Shown one piece after another: positions 37,252 to 44,294 of a DNA stretch of 64,000 nucleotides. The translations under genes and the position numbers were made by a program. This stretch comes from RYN-230 sp963720645. GTDB lineage: Bacteria > Actinomycetota > Actinomycetes > Streptosporangiales > Streptosporangiaceae. Position 1 is the stretch's first letter, and each line of letters opens with the position of its first letter. Location of the stretch: the NCBI GenBank assembly GCA_963720645.1, contig CAVRFX010000012.1:1-64000 (forward strand), written 5' to 3'. The notes beneath the pieces were generated by a model, which saw only the letters and a list, made by a program, of their open reading frames with translations, ran no database searches and was not told where the DNA came from.

Positions 37252-37926
37252 TCAGGTCAACGGCGGGATGCCTTTGGCGATGAGGTTCACGCCGAGGACT
37301 AGGAATAGCACCGTCATCACGGCGTCGTTGTGTACGGCGAGCCAGCCCTTCGCCGCGTCGAGTTGCGTCTTCGCGCGATCGCCGCCGGTGAGGTAGAAGA
37401 CGACGGGGCCGCCGATCGTGAGGCTGCCGACGACCACGAAGACGATCAGTGAGACGGCCGCCTCCGCCGCCGAGGGCCCGGTCACCGCGAGGGCGGACCC
37501 GGCGCCGGCCGCCAGGAGGAGGTTCTTGGGGTTCACGCCCGCCAGCAGCAGGCCGAGCCCGAGCGCCTTTGCGGGCGTGAACGCATCGATGCCTGCCATC
37601 CACTTCGGCATCTGCGGCTCGGTTCCCGGCGCCGGCCGGTTGCGCCAGCTGCGTGCGGCCAGGAGCAGGAAGAGCGCACCGAACACGATCTGCGCCCAGG
37701 AGACGCCGTCGGCTGCTGCGCTATCCGTCGAGGCGTTGCCCGCGTCCGAGAGGAGGTATGCGGCGCTGCTGACCACCGCGAGCGCGACAACCCAGCCGGC
37801 CAGGAACATCGGCCCGTTCACCTTCGCCCGGCCCGAGAACAGCATCAAGATCACCGCGATGATCGGCACAGGACTGATCGCCACACCGATCGCGAACGTC
37901 AATACCTCGCCGATCCCCTGTGCCAT
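37252..37926 (-). CDS. GAP (Sap-type, LysE-like) family membrane protein
   Basis: Six-helix membrane protein of the GAP/Sap family, whose mycobacterial members help export glycolipids and sulfolipids; the fold resembles LysE-type exporters. N-terminus VLTFAIGVAISPVPIIAVIL (the PVPI motif), then MFLAGWVVALAVVSSAAYLL, a loop with KWMAGIDAFTPAKALGLGLL, and VNPKNLLLAAGAGSALAVTG. 224 aa, intact. The ATG at 37926 follows GGGAAGGACGAGGT. It lies between the rhodanese and DUF2254 genes on the same strand. It could export a product of the cargo pathway, which is inference. Confidence 0.82.
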   Translation of the reverse strand: MAQGIGEVLTFAIGVAISPVPIIAVILMLFSGRAKVNGPMFLAGWVVALAVVSSAAYLLSDAGNASTDSAAADGVSWAQIVFGALFLLLAARSWRNRPAPGTEPQMPKWMAGIDAFTPAKALGLGLLLAGVNPKNLLLAAGAGSALAVTGPSAAEAAVSLIVFVVVGSLTIGGPVVFYLTGGDRAKTQLDAAKGWLAVHNDAVMTVLFLVLGVNLIAKGIPPLT

Positions 37927-38023
37927 ACCTCGTCCTTCCCGAGGTGGAGGCCCATCTCTGCTTCCTGGCGGACCGGTGAAAGCGCCTTGTCCGTAGATCG
38001 CTCAAGTGCTGATGGGCGGATGT

Positions 38024-38416
38024 TCAGATGCCGGAGTACTCGTGCTCGTTGGTGGGCAGCCCGGCCTCGGTCCAGCCTTTGAGGCCGCCGTCGAGGATGA
38101 CCACGTCGCTGTAGCCCATCGTCTTCAGGGTCGCTGCGGCGAGCGAGGCGCGCGCCCCGGAGGCGCAGACGACGATCATCCGGCGGCCGGGGTCGAGCTG
38201 GGCCTTGTGGCGGGGGCTGGTCGGGTCGGCGAAGAACTCCAGCAGGCCCCGGGGCGCAGGCACGGAGCCGTTGATGTGGCCGTGCTGCCATTCCTCGGGC
38301 TCGCGCACGTCGACGAGCACGGCACCAGTGCCGAGCTCGTCCGCCGCCTCCTTGGGCGCCACGGTGCCGACCTGGGCCCGGGCCTCGCCGATCATCTCCA
38401 TCGCGGTCTTACTCAT
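38024..38416 (-). CDS. Rhodanese-like domain protein
   Basis: Single-domain sulfurtransferase that carries sulfane sulfur as a Cys persulfide. CH2A-type start: TGAVLVDVREPEEWQHGHIN. Active-site loop VVCASGARASLAAATLKTMG, with catalytic Cys, then VVILDGGLKGWTEAGLP. 130 aa, intact. The ATG at 38416 is chosen because AAGGAGAGC precedes it. Its place 145 bp downstream of the DszB-like desulfinase on the same strand suggests it handles sulfur released by that enzyme; this is inference from context. Confidence 0.88.
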   Translation of the reverse strand: MSKTAMEMIGEARAQVGTVAPKEAADELGTGAVLVDVREPEEWQHGHINGSVPAPRGLLEFFADPTSPRHKAQLDPGRRMIVVCASGARASLAAATLKTMGYSDVVILDGGLKGWTEAGLPTNEHEYSGI

Positions 38417-38560
38417 CGTGCTCTCCTTGTCCGAGTCGTGCTCGCCGGGTCGGGCTGGCCGGGCCACTCGCGTGACCCGGCCCAGCGCTCGCCGGTGGCC
38501 GCTCTTGCCGTGCCTCGACGGCCGTCAGATCGGCGCCGCCGCGGGCCGTTGCTCTCTTGG

Positions 38561-39736
38561 TCAGCCAAGACGGGCATGTCCGATACCGAGCGACTCCTGG
38601 GTCCCGATCTTCGTCAGGGTGACCTTCTCCCACTCCTCTTCGAGCAGCTCCTTGGCGGCCTCCTCGAGGAACTCCGGCGCGGCCCACTCGTGCACGTCGA
38701 AGTCGTGCTTGATGTAGCCGTGGCTGAGCATGAAGTCCTTGCCGATCTCGATCGAGGCCAGGTTCTGCGGCGACAGGTTAGGCACCATGTCGATGTTCTT
38801 GATGCCCTGGTAGGTGTCCTCGACGTCGAGGTAGAACGTCTGCTTGTCGAGGATCGCCGCCGCGGCATGCTTGTGCTCGTTCGCCCAGCGGCCGACCTTG
38901 ATCATGCCTTTCATGAAGGTGACGACGAGCTCGGGGTGCTGCTCGGCCATCTCCGCGGTGCAGGTGATCACGGCGGGGATGTTGGCGACCTGCAGCGTCC
39001 AGTCCGGGTACCTGGACAGGTCCTCGATCGCCTTGAACTTGCCGGTCGCCTCCTGCAGGTGCTGGAAGGGCTTGCTCTGGGTGTAGATCGCGTCGACCTT
39101 GCCGTTCTCCAGCGCGGTCTCCAGCGGACGGAACGCCAGGTCGTGCTTGTGGTCGCGCTTGAGCCACAACTCGGACGGGTTGTCCATCGGCGCCAGCATC
39201 TCGGGCTTGTCGTACCAGTCGTCCGGGTAGGGGAACTCGACGATCTCGACGTCGTCGCGGGTCATGCCGTTCATCCGCAGCATCAGCTCGATGCCCTGCT
39301 CCTCCTGGATGCGCCACCAGTCGTTCTTGATGGTGTTCAGGCTCTTCGTCAGGCCGATCTTCTTCCCTCGCAGCTCCGTCATCCGGTAGATGTCGTCCCG
39401 GGCGCGCACCAGCATGCAGCCGCCCTCGTGTGGAGCATGAGTCGCGCCCAGGAGCCTGGTCCGGCGGAGATCCGCGTGGACGTGGACGGGCGGGAACAGA
39501 CCGCCGAAGCGGATCAGGTTGTCCATGTTGTGGATGTAGTGCGGGTACCAGTTGTTCTCCCGGCGGGAGCGGAGGAAGGCGTACTCGACGCCGATCTTCT
39601 TGTACTCCTCCCGGGTCCAGCCCAGCTCCTGGTCGACGTTGCTGGCGGAGACCAGGGGACAGTTGGTGTAGTACACCTCGTTCCAGTCGAGGGGCACGGT
39701 GCTGGATTGCTTCCTGGGAGCCTCGGTCGCAGTCAT
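38561..39736 (-). CDS. DszB-like desulfinase (2'-hydroxybiphenyl-2-sulfinate desulfinase-related, NMT1/SsuA-like fold)
   Basis: Related to DszB, the last enzyme of the 4S dibenzothiophene desulfurisation pathway, which has a periplasmic-binding-protein fold but acts as a C-S lyase. The known DszB active-site residues all appear: Cys26 (YYTNCPLVSAS; Cys27 in DszB), and His66, Arg76, Gly79 (PHYIHNMDNLIRFGG), with the same His-Arg-Gly spacing as His60/Arg70/Gly73. Further shared blocks are RRTRLLG and DVHEWAAPEFLEEAAKELL. 391 aa, against 365 for DszB. No signal peptide, so it is cytosolic and not a transporter binding protein. The ATG at 39736 follows GGAGGAGAA. The true substrate may be another aryl or alkyl sulfinate. 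Confidence 0.75.
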   Translation of the reverse strand: MTATEAPRKQSSTVPLDWNEVYYTNCPLVSASNVDQELGWTREEYKKIGVEYAFLRSRRENNWYPHYIHNMDNLIRFGGLFPPVHVHADLRRTRLLGATHAPHEGGCMLVRARDDIYRMTELRGKKIGLTKSLNTIKNDWWRIQEEQGIELMLRMNGMTRDDVEIVEFPYPDDWYDKPEMLAPMDNPSELWLKRDHKHDLAFRPLETALENGKVDAIYTQSKPFQHLQEATGKFKAIEDLSRYPDWTLQVANIPAVITCTAEMAEQHPELVVTFMKGMIKVGRWANEHKHAAAAILDKQTFYLDVEDTYQGIKNIDMVPNLSPQNLASIEIGKDFMLSHGYIKHDFDVHEWAAPEFLEEAAKELLEEEWEKVTLTKIGTQESLGIGHARLG

Positions 39737-39890
39737 TGGATTCTCCTCCCGCGCGGGACTTGACCCCGCCGCTGGAAGGCCCGGCCGGGCCTGATATCGG
39801 CGCCGGGAATTCATACAACTGTCCACATTACAACACGCCATGCGCGCGACCGCGTAGGGCCGAAGGTCCTAACCAGGGCGGTCGGCGGGC
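39737..39890 (-). promoter_or_regulatory. Cargo promoter region upstream of the DszB-like gene
   Basis: A 154-bp gap with an AT-richer core (39805-39842). On the minus strand it holds the direct repeats TTGTAATG and TTGTATGA with TGGACA between. TATGAA may be a -10 box. No perfect palindrome for the adjacent TetR protein was found. Confidence 0.3.
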
Positions 39891-40520
39891 TCAGCGCGTG
39901 CGTGGCTGCGGGTCGGGCGGCGAGGGCCAGGGCGTAGCGCCCAGCCTGCGCGCAGACCGGGCCAGTTCATCCCGCAACGTCACGAGAGGGATCGCATCAA
40001 GGCCGCCGGCCTGCACAAGGTAGTCCTCGAAGATCCGCCATCCCAGCGCAGCCGCCACGATCTGAGCCGCGCGCACCCGGGCCGCTTCGGCGGCCAGGCC
40101 ATACCCAGCCATCAGGGTCTCGGCCATCGCCACGACAGGGTTGAAATCGGGGCGGCTCTCCAGAGAGCGGCCAGAGATCGCCAGCGCGGCGGCGATCCGC
40201 ACCCATTTCCCCATCACGGTGTCAGCCGAGAAGCCCTGCCCCGACAAAGGGTTCTCCTCCACGGCCAGGGCAAGCTGATCAGAGACATGGCGGAACACTG
40301 CAGCCACCAAGTCGTCACGACTGCCGATATACCGTCCGATCAGCGAAAGATGAACGTCGGCCGCCGCCGCGATGTCACGAAGTGACACCGCGTGGACTCC
40401 CCGCAGGGCAAACAGCCTCGCCGCGGCATCGAGCACCGCCCGGCGGACCTCGTCCGGCCCGTTAGGCGACCCCGGTGGCCGCCGGGGCCCCGGCAGGCGG
40501 GATCCATGTGAGTCGCTCAT
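39891..40520 (-). CDS. TetR/AcrR family transcriptional regulator
   Basis: One-component repressor. The N-terminal HTH is RRAVLDAAARLFALRGVHAV then SLRDIAAAADVHLSLIGRYI, followed by the DNA-contact helix SRDDLVAAVFRHV. The C-terminal ligand domain is divergent (VRIAAALAISGRSLE...). The start at ATG 40520 (MSDSHGSR) or the in-frame ATG 40532 cannot be separated by ribosome sites. About 209 aa, intact. It is the most upstream gene of the cargo run and on the same strand, so it probably controls the DszB-like/rhodanese genes. Confidence 0.85.
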   Translation of the reverse strand: MSDSHGSRLPGPRRPPGSPNGPDEVRRAVLDAAARLFALRGVHAVSLRDIAAAADVHLSLIGRYIGSRDDLVAAVFRHVSDQLALAVEENPLSGQGFSADTVMGKWVRIAAALAISGRSLESRPDFNPVVAMAETLMAGYGLAAEAARVRAAQIVAAALGWRIFEDYLVQAGGLDAIPLVTLRDELARSARRLGATPWPSPPDPQPRTR

Positions 40521-40850
40521 CGGCTCAATCATCCCTGAAGACCCAAGCAGTCACGACCGGCTAACACGCCCGCAAGCAACCGAGATCATCAACCTGCCAG
40601 CTCACCCATCCGCCGTCAGCCAGCACCCGCTCGTGCCCGGCGGACCCGGGATGAAACCAGCGATCCCCGTCCCCACCAGCTTCTGAGCGCGCAGAATGCC
40701 AAGATCTGAGCGGTCAGTGTCTTGACCGGCATCGAACCGACGGCCGCGCAGAACGGATATCGCGTGCCGACTCGCCGAGCTGTCACGGTCGGTAACGAGG
40801 CACCACCGGCGGGTCTGGCAAGCAAGGTGCCCGACGGGTCAGACCCGTCA
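40521..40850. other. Non-coding right arm of the transposon
   Basis: About 330 bp between the TetR start and the recombinase remnant. Contains GGGTCAGACCCGTC at 40836-40849, a short palindrome, but no supported gene. The words look like scrambled remains of coding sequence; no homology to tnpA or the cargo was recognised. Confidence 0.35.
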
Positions 40851-40902
40851 ACTCTCGCCTGGCCCTCGCGATGCCCCGCAGCGCTACGACGCCGTCATCG
40901 GC
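40851..40902 (+). pseudogene. Remnant of a second tyrosine recombinase 3' end
   Basis: The bases from ACTCTCGCC to GTCATCGGC align with the last ~52 bases coding SRLALADAQQRYDDVIG of the intact recombinase (minus strand, 31590-31640), at roughly 80% identity with one base deleted. It is in the mirror-image position: in both arms 26 nt separate GTCATCGGC from the inverted repeat. So the terminal homology extends about 100 bp at each end. Confidence 0.75.
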
Positions 40903-40928
40903 ACCCGGCCGCCCAACGGTCCTGGTCG

Positions 40929-40969
40929 CGCTCGTTTGCCCCTGGTGACACGTTTCTTACCGGCACCCC
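40929..40969. repeat. Right terminal inverted repeat (41 bp)
   Basis: Begins CGCTCGTTTG and ends CTTACCGGCACCCC; exact reverse complement of the left repeat. Confidence 0.95.
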
Positions 40970-40974
40970 AGGAT
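40970..40974. repeat. Target-site duplication, right (AGGAT)
   Basis: Immediately follows the right inverted repeat and matches the left copy exactly. Confidence 0.93.
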
Positions 40975-41021
40975 GGCAGCGCGGGCCACGGGCCACGACC
41001 CGCCCGGCCGGGGACAGCAAA

Positions 41022-41046
41022 ACGGCCCGGGCGAAGCCCGGGCCGT
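41022..41046 (-). terminator. Intrinsic terminator of rbpA
   Basis: A perfect stem, ACGGCCCGGGC / GCCCGGGCCGT, with a 3-nt loop, followed on the minus strand by TTTT. It lies 11 bp after the rbpA stop. It may formerly have served ppm1 from the other side; the transposon now separates them. Confidence 0.85.
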
Positions 41047-41056
41047 CATTGCGGAA

Positions 41057-41437
41057 CTAAGCGCTCTTGCGGTGCCTGGTGTTCTGCTTACGCGGCGTCT
41101 CCTCACCACGCTGGCTCCTGATCAGGGCCAGCCGCTCCGCGAGCACTTCCTCCAGGTCGGCGATCGACCGGCGCTCGCGCAGCATGTCCCAGTGGCTCCG
41201 CGGCGGCTTGGCCTTCCGCGGCGCGGACAGGTCGCCCGTGGCGGTGAAAGCGGTCACCCCGCACACCCTGCATTCCCAGGTAGCCGGAACCTCAGCCTCG
41301 GCGGCGAACGGGACGGTAAAGTGGTGACCCTTGGGGCAGTCGAAAGCTATCTCCTGGCGTGGCGCCAGGTCAGTGTTACGGTCGTTCTCGTAGCTCGTTG
41401 CCCCGAGCCGGGTGCCGCGAAGTGCGCGTTCGGCCAT
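41057..41437 (-). CDS. rbpA: RNA polymerase-binding protein RbpA
   Basis: Actinobacterial RNA-polymerase accessory protein that binds group-1/2 sigma factors and stabilises the open complex. N-terminal segment ALRGTRLGATSYENDRNTDL, a zinc-binding-type core with CPKGHHFTVPF and WECRVCG, a basic linker APRKAKPPRSHWDMLRERRS, and the sigma-interaction helix IADLEEVLAERLALIRSQRG. 126 aa, intact. The ATG at 41437 follows GGGAGG. A sigma-R-type promoter lies upstream. This gene marks the actinobacterial origin. Confidence 0.95.
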   Translation of the reverse strand: MAERALRGTRLGATSYENDRNTDLAPRQEIAFDCPKGHHFTVPFAAEAEVPATWECRVCGVTAFTATGDLSAPRKAKPPRSHWDMLRERRSIADLEEVLAERLALIRSQRGEETPRKQNTRHRKSA

Positions 41438-41477
41438 TAGTCACTGCCTCCCAGGCGCTCAGCCTTGTGAAATAGTT

Positions 41478-41504
41478 AACGCCGAGTACCCGGTCAAGAT
41501 TCCC
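41478..41504 (-). promoter_or_regulatory. Sigma-R (SigH)-type promoter of rbpA
   Basis: On the minus strand GGGAAT, 18 nt, GTT, matching the thiol-oxidative-stress sigma-R consensus GGGAAT-N18/19-GTT. The Streptomyces rbpA gene is a known sigma-R target. An overlapping TTGACC-N17-TATTTC could be a second, housekeeping promoter. Confidence 0.7.
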
Positions 41505-41631
41505 GCTGTGCCCGATTCCAACCCCCCCGGCGCGCCCCGGACCTCGCCGTATCGTCATGCTCACGGAGAGTGCCGAGATGCTCACCCGGGTGGGTGGCGC
41601 GGCTAGCTCACCCGGGCCCGCCGTGGCCCGC

Positions 41632-42525
41632 TCATCCGCCTACCCGGGGATGCCACTCGCCGCGGCTGATCAGGACGTCCCGCAGCACCACGGTCTCGTC
41701 GGTCATGATGCCGTCCACCCCGATATCCAGCAGGCTGCGCATCATCTCGGGGGAGTTGATGGTCCAGGCGTGCACGTGCAGGCCGAGGGCGTGCGCTCGG
41801 CCGACGAACGCAGGCGTGGCCACCTGGGCCGGCACCTGGGCACACCGCACACCGGTCCGGGCCAGCCGCTCGGCCAGGGCCAGATGAGCCCCTCGCCCCG
41901 CGACCTGCGGTGCGCCAGACGCCGGATCCCCGGCTAGCCAGCCCCGCCCGGGCCCTCTCCGGCTGGTCCGGCCCGCCGCGACCCGGCCGGGCCGGGTGAG
42001 ATCGCGCCGTGCACGCGGGCCGCCGAACCGGACTACGGCGGTGCCGATGGGGGACGCGGCCATGCAGACCTGCCGGTCGAACGCCCGCCGTGCGGCGCGC
42101 AGCCGGCCCGCCGAGAACGAGGTGACGCAGACCCGGTCCCAGGCCCCGGTCCGGCGCAGCACGTCAGCGAGCGGCCCGATCGCGGGGGCATCCTTCAGGT
42201 CGATATTGAACCGCAGGTCAGGCCAGGCTCCCAGCAGGTCTTCCAGCCGCGGGATCGGCTCGGTGCCGCCGATCAGCGCGGTGGCGAGATCCCGGTGGTT
42301 CAGCCTGGCGATCCGGCCCGGCCGGCCGGTCACCCGGTCCAGGGTCCGGTCGTGGAAGGCGACGAGGACCCCGTCCAGCGTCGCCTGGACGTCCGTCTCC
42401 AGGTAGCCGTAGCCCAGCCCGACGGCGTGCTCGAAGGCCCGCCACGAGTTCTCCGGGGCGTGCGCTGCCCCGCCCCGGTGGGCGAAAGCCACCGGCGTGG
42501 GGTGATCGAGGAATGCGGTCGGCAT
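41632..42525 (-). CDS. glpQ: Glycerophosphodiester phosphodiesterase
   Basis: GDPD-family phosphodiesterase that hydrolyses glycerophosphodiesters to glycerol-3-phosphate and an alcohol. The active-site signature is FAHRGGAAHAPENS, YLETDVQATLDGVLVAFHDR (HR...E-x-D...HD), then FNIDLKDAPAIGPL, and at the end HVHAWTINSPEMMRSLLDIG, VDGIMTDE. 297 aa, intact, no signal peptide, so probably cytosolic. A CATACT -10 box 7 nt before the ATG at 42525 suggests leaderless translation. The middle (residues ~165-220) is unusually Arg/Gly-rich for this family. Confidence 0.9.
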   Translation of the reverse strand: MPTAFLDHPTPVAFAHRGGAAHAPENSWRAFEHAVGLGYGYLETDVQATLDGVLVAFHDRTLDRVTGRPGRIARLNHRDLATALIGGTEPIPRLEDLLGAWPDLRFNIDLKDAPAIGPLADVLRRTGAWDRVCVTSFSAGRLRAARRAFDRQVCMAASPIGTAVVRFGGPRARRDLTRPGRVAAGRTSRRGPGRGWLAGDPASGAPQVAGRGAHLALAERLARTGVRCAQVPAQVATPAFVGRAHALGLHVHAWTINSPEMMRSLLDIGVDGIMTDETVVLRDVLISRGEWHPRVGG

Positions 42526-42532
42526 GTATCCG

Positions 42533-42538
42533 AGTATG
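42533..42538 (-). promoter_or_regulatory. -10 box, leaderless start of glpQ
   Basis: CATACT on the minus strand, 7 nt before the ATG at 42525, no ribosome site. Confidence 0.4.
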
Positions 42539-42607
42539 CGCTACCGCGCGGAGCAGGCTGTAAACGGATGATGACCGGACGCTGAAACGCCTGTAGCGGC
42601 AGGGTTC

Positions 42608-43222
42608 TCATCCGCCCTGGTCAGCATCGCCCTGATCACCGCCTGCCCACTCCCGGCGGCGTGCCTCGGCCAGCACGATGGCCGCGGCGGCCGACACGTT
42701 CAGTGACCCGACCCGGCCCACCAGCGGGATGTACGCGACCGCGTCGGCGGCGGCCAGCAGCGCGGGGGAGCAGCCGTGGTCCTCGTTGCCGAGCACCAGG
42801 CAGACATCCCCGTGCAGCGGGGCCTCGTGCAGCGGGTACGCCCCGGAAGCCTGCTCGATCGCGACCACCCGCAGCCCCGCGGCCCGGGCCGCCTTGGCCG
42901 CGGCCACCGGGTCCGGCTCACGTTCCCAGCTGAGCAGCCGCTGCGTGCCGAGGGCGGTCTTCGCCGCCGAGGGGTGATCCAGCGGGGCGGAGTTCCCGCA
43001 CAGCCAGATGTGCTCGGCGCCGAACGCGGCCGCCGACCGGACGATCATCCCGACGTTGAAGGGCTGGGTCACCGAGTCGAGCAGCAGGGCCAGCCGGGCC
43101 CCGGTGGCCCGCCGCCAGGACCGGTTCAGCCGCTTCACGTCCGTGGGGCGCAGCTGCTTGTGCACGGCGCCCGCCTCGGCCGCCGCGCCGGGCGGACCCG
43201 CAGGCTGGGCCGGCCCGCTCAT
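42608..43222 (-). CDS. TrmH/SpoU family RNA 2'-O-ribose methyltransferase
   Basis: SPOUT-fold RNA methyltransferase. Three SPOUT motifs: LLDSVTQPFNVGMIVRSAAA, VCLVLGNEDHGCSPALLAAA and AYIPLVGRVGSLNVSAAAAI, the last forming the SAM-binding knot. An N-terminal basic segment (LRPTDVKRLNRSWRR) likely helps bind RNA. 204 aa, intact. The ATG at 43222 overlaps the upstream methyltransferase stop (ATGA). Whether it acts on tRNA Gm18 or on rRNA cannot be told from sequence. Confidence 0.9.
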   Translation of the reverse strand: MSGPAQPAGPPGAAAEAGAVHKQLRPTDVKRLNRSWRRATGARLALLLDSVTQPFNVGMIVRSAAAFGAEHIWLCGNSAPLDHPSAAKTALGTQRLLSWEREPDPVAAAKAARAAGLRVVAIEQASGAYPLHEAPLHGDVCLVLGNEDHGCSPALLAAADAVAYIPLVGRVGSLNVSAAAAIVLAEARRREWAGGDQGDADQGG

Positions 43223-43920
43223 CGGGGCGTCACCTGCAGCACCCGGTAGCCGCTGCGGGACGCGATCCGGGTGGCCGGCCACCCTTCGGCCTGCAGCCAG
43301 CGCTGCAGCGAGTCCGCGCCCAGGTTCCGCTGGACCACCAGGTGGGCCCGGCCCCCGGGGGCCAGCCGGGCCAGCCAGCCGGACAGCATCCGGTGCAGCG
43401 CCTCCTTGCCGACCCTGATCGGCGGATTAGACCAGATCGCGGCGAACTGGCCGGGCAGGCCCGGGTCTGCGGGGGGCACGCAGTGCACATTACCCAGCCC
43501 GGCGCGGGCCGCGTTGGCCGCGCACAGGCCCAGCGCGCGCTCGTTGATATCCACGGCCCAGACCGTGGCCTCCGGCGCCCGCGCCGCCATGGCCAGCGCG
43601 ATCGGGCCGTACCCCGTGCCGAGATCGAGCAGGTTGCCGCGGGCCGGGGGCGGCGGGACGGTTTCCAGCAGCACCCGGCTGCCCGGGTCCAGGCGGCCCG
43701 GGGAGAACACCCCGGCGTCCGTGGCGCACTCGAAATGCAGGTCAGGGAGGACGACCTGGACCAGGCCCGGGCGGTGCGCCGCCGCCGGGCTCGCGGTGAA
43801 GTAATGCTGGCCCGCCTGGCCTGGGCCCGCCTGGCCTGGGCCCGCCTGGCCTGGGCCTGCGTGGCCAGGGCCCGGCTGGCCGGGGGTCTGCTGGTCCAGG
43901 GTCTCCTGCTCCTTGCTCAC
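43219..43920 (-). CDS. Class I SAM-dependent methyltransferase, RsmC-like
   Basis: MTS/RsmC-type methyltransferase, probably for a guanine N2 of ribosomal RNA. SAM motif NLLDLGTGYGPIALAMAARA, acidic loop VWAVDINERALGLC, and the N6/N2-type catalytic motif WSNPPIRVGKEALH. A short N-terminal region before the domain has PGQAG repeats from three 15-bp units (about 43810-43860). The GTG at 43920 overlaps the DUF3817 stop by 4 bp. 233 aa, half the length of E. coli RsmC, as in actinobacterial homologues lacking the N-terminal pseudo-domain. Confidence 0.85.
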   Translation of the reverse strand: MSKEQETLDQQTPGQPGPGHAGPGQAGPGQAGPGQAGQHYFTASPAAAHRPGLVQVVLPDLHFECATDAGVFSPGRLDPGSRVLLETVPPPPARGNLLDLGTGYGPIALAMAARAPEATVWAVDINERALGLCAANAARAGLGNVHCVPPADPGLPGQFAAIWSNPPIRVGKEALHRMLSGWLARLAPGGRAHLVVQRNLGADSLQRWLQAEGWPATRIASRSGYRVLQVTPR

Positions 43921-44264
43921 CGGTTCCGGGGCTTCGCCATCTCCGGCGGGGCCGTCTCCTGCCCGGCCAGGGCCGGCTCGATGAAGCGGTGGGTCACCCA
44001 GCGCTCCACGACGAAGGTCAGGATCGGGATGGTGCCGGCCAGCAGCATCAGCACCGTCGGCCAGAGCGTCAGCCGGAGCCGCCGGGCCAGCAGCCAGGCG
44101 AAGACGAGGTAGATGATGTAGAGAATCCCGTGCAGCACGCCGACATCGTTGGCGACCGCCGGGTACCCGGCGATCTGCAGCGGGATGCCGACAAAGCACA
44201 GGATGATCAGCACCACGCCGGTCACGTAGGCCATCACCCGGTAGCGGAGCACGGCTGCGCGCAC
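43917..44264 (-). CDS. DUF3817 domain-containing membrane protein
   Basis: Small membrane protein with three hydrophobic helices (VMAYVTGVVLIILCFVGIPL; VGVLHGILYIIYLVFAWLLA; TLWPTVLMLLAGTIPILTFV). The conserved DUF3817 blocks are YRVMAYVTG, HGILYIIYL and VVERWV. 115 aa, intact. Its stop overlaps the next methyltransferase start. No function is known for the family; coupling to the rRNA methyltransferase may be only organisational. Confidence 0.88.
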   Translation of the reverse strand: MRAAVLRYRVMAYVTGVVLIILCFVGIPLQIAGYPAVANDVGVLHGILYIIYLVFAWLLARRLRLTLWPTVLMLLAGTIPILTFVVERWVTHRFIEPALAGQETAPPEMAKPRNR

Positions 44265-44294
44265 CGGCCTGCCTCCTCCATTGTCCGGGCCCGC

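Larger units (their letters stand above)
31514..40969. mobile_element. Tn3-family transposon, 9.46 kb, with sulfur-related cargo
   Basis: Bounded by perfect 41-bp inverted repeats that begin GGGG, as Tn3 ends do, and by a 5-bp direct target duplication (AGGAT). The left module, on the minus strand, is tnpA followed by a tyrosine recombinase ending 12 bp from the left repeat. The cargo, all on the minus strand, is TetR regulator, DszB-like desulfinase, rhodanese, GAP-family membrane protein and DUF2254 protein. The right end holds a remnant of a second, diverged recombinase gene. The element separates ppm1 from rbpA, which are close neighbours in other actinobacteria. TnpA is frameshifted as sequenced, so current mobility is uncertain. 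Confidence 0.93.

Noticed and set aside
38561..39736. Calling the gene an ABC transporter nitrate/sulfonate substrate-binding protein
   Set aside because: The fold is shared, but there is no signal peptide or lipobox, no permease or ATPase gene nearby, and the DszB catalytic residues are present.
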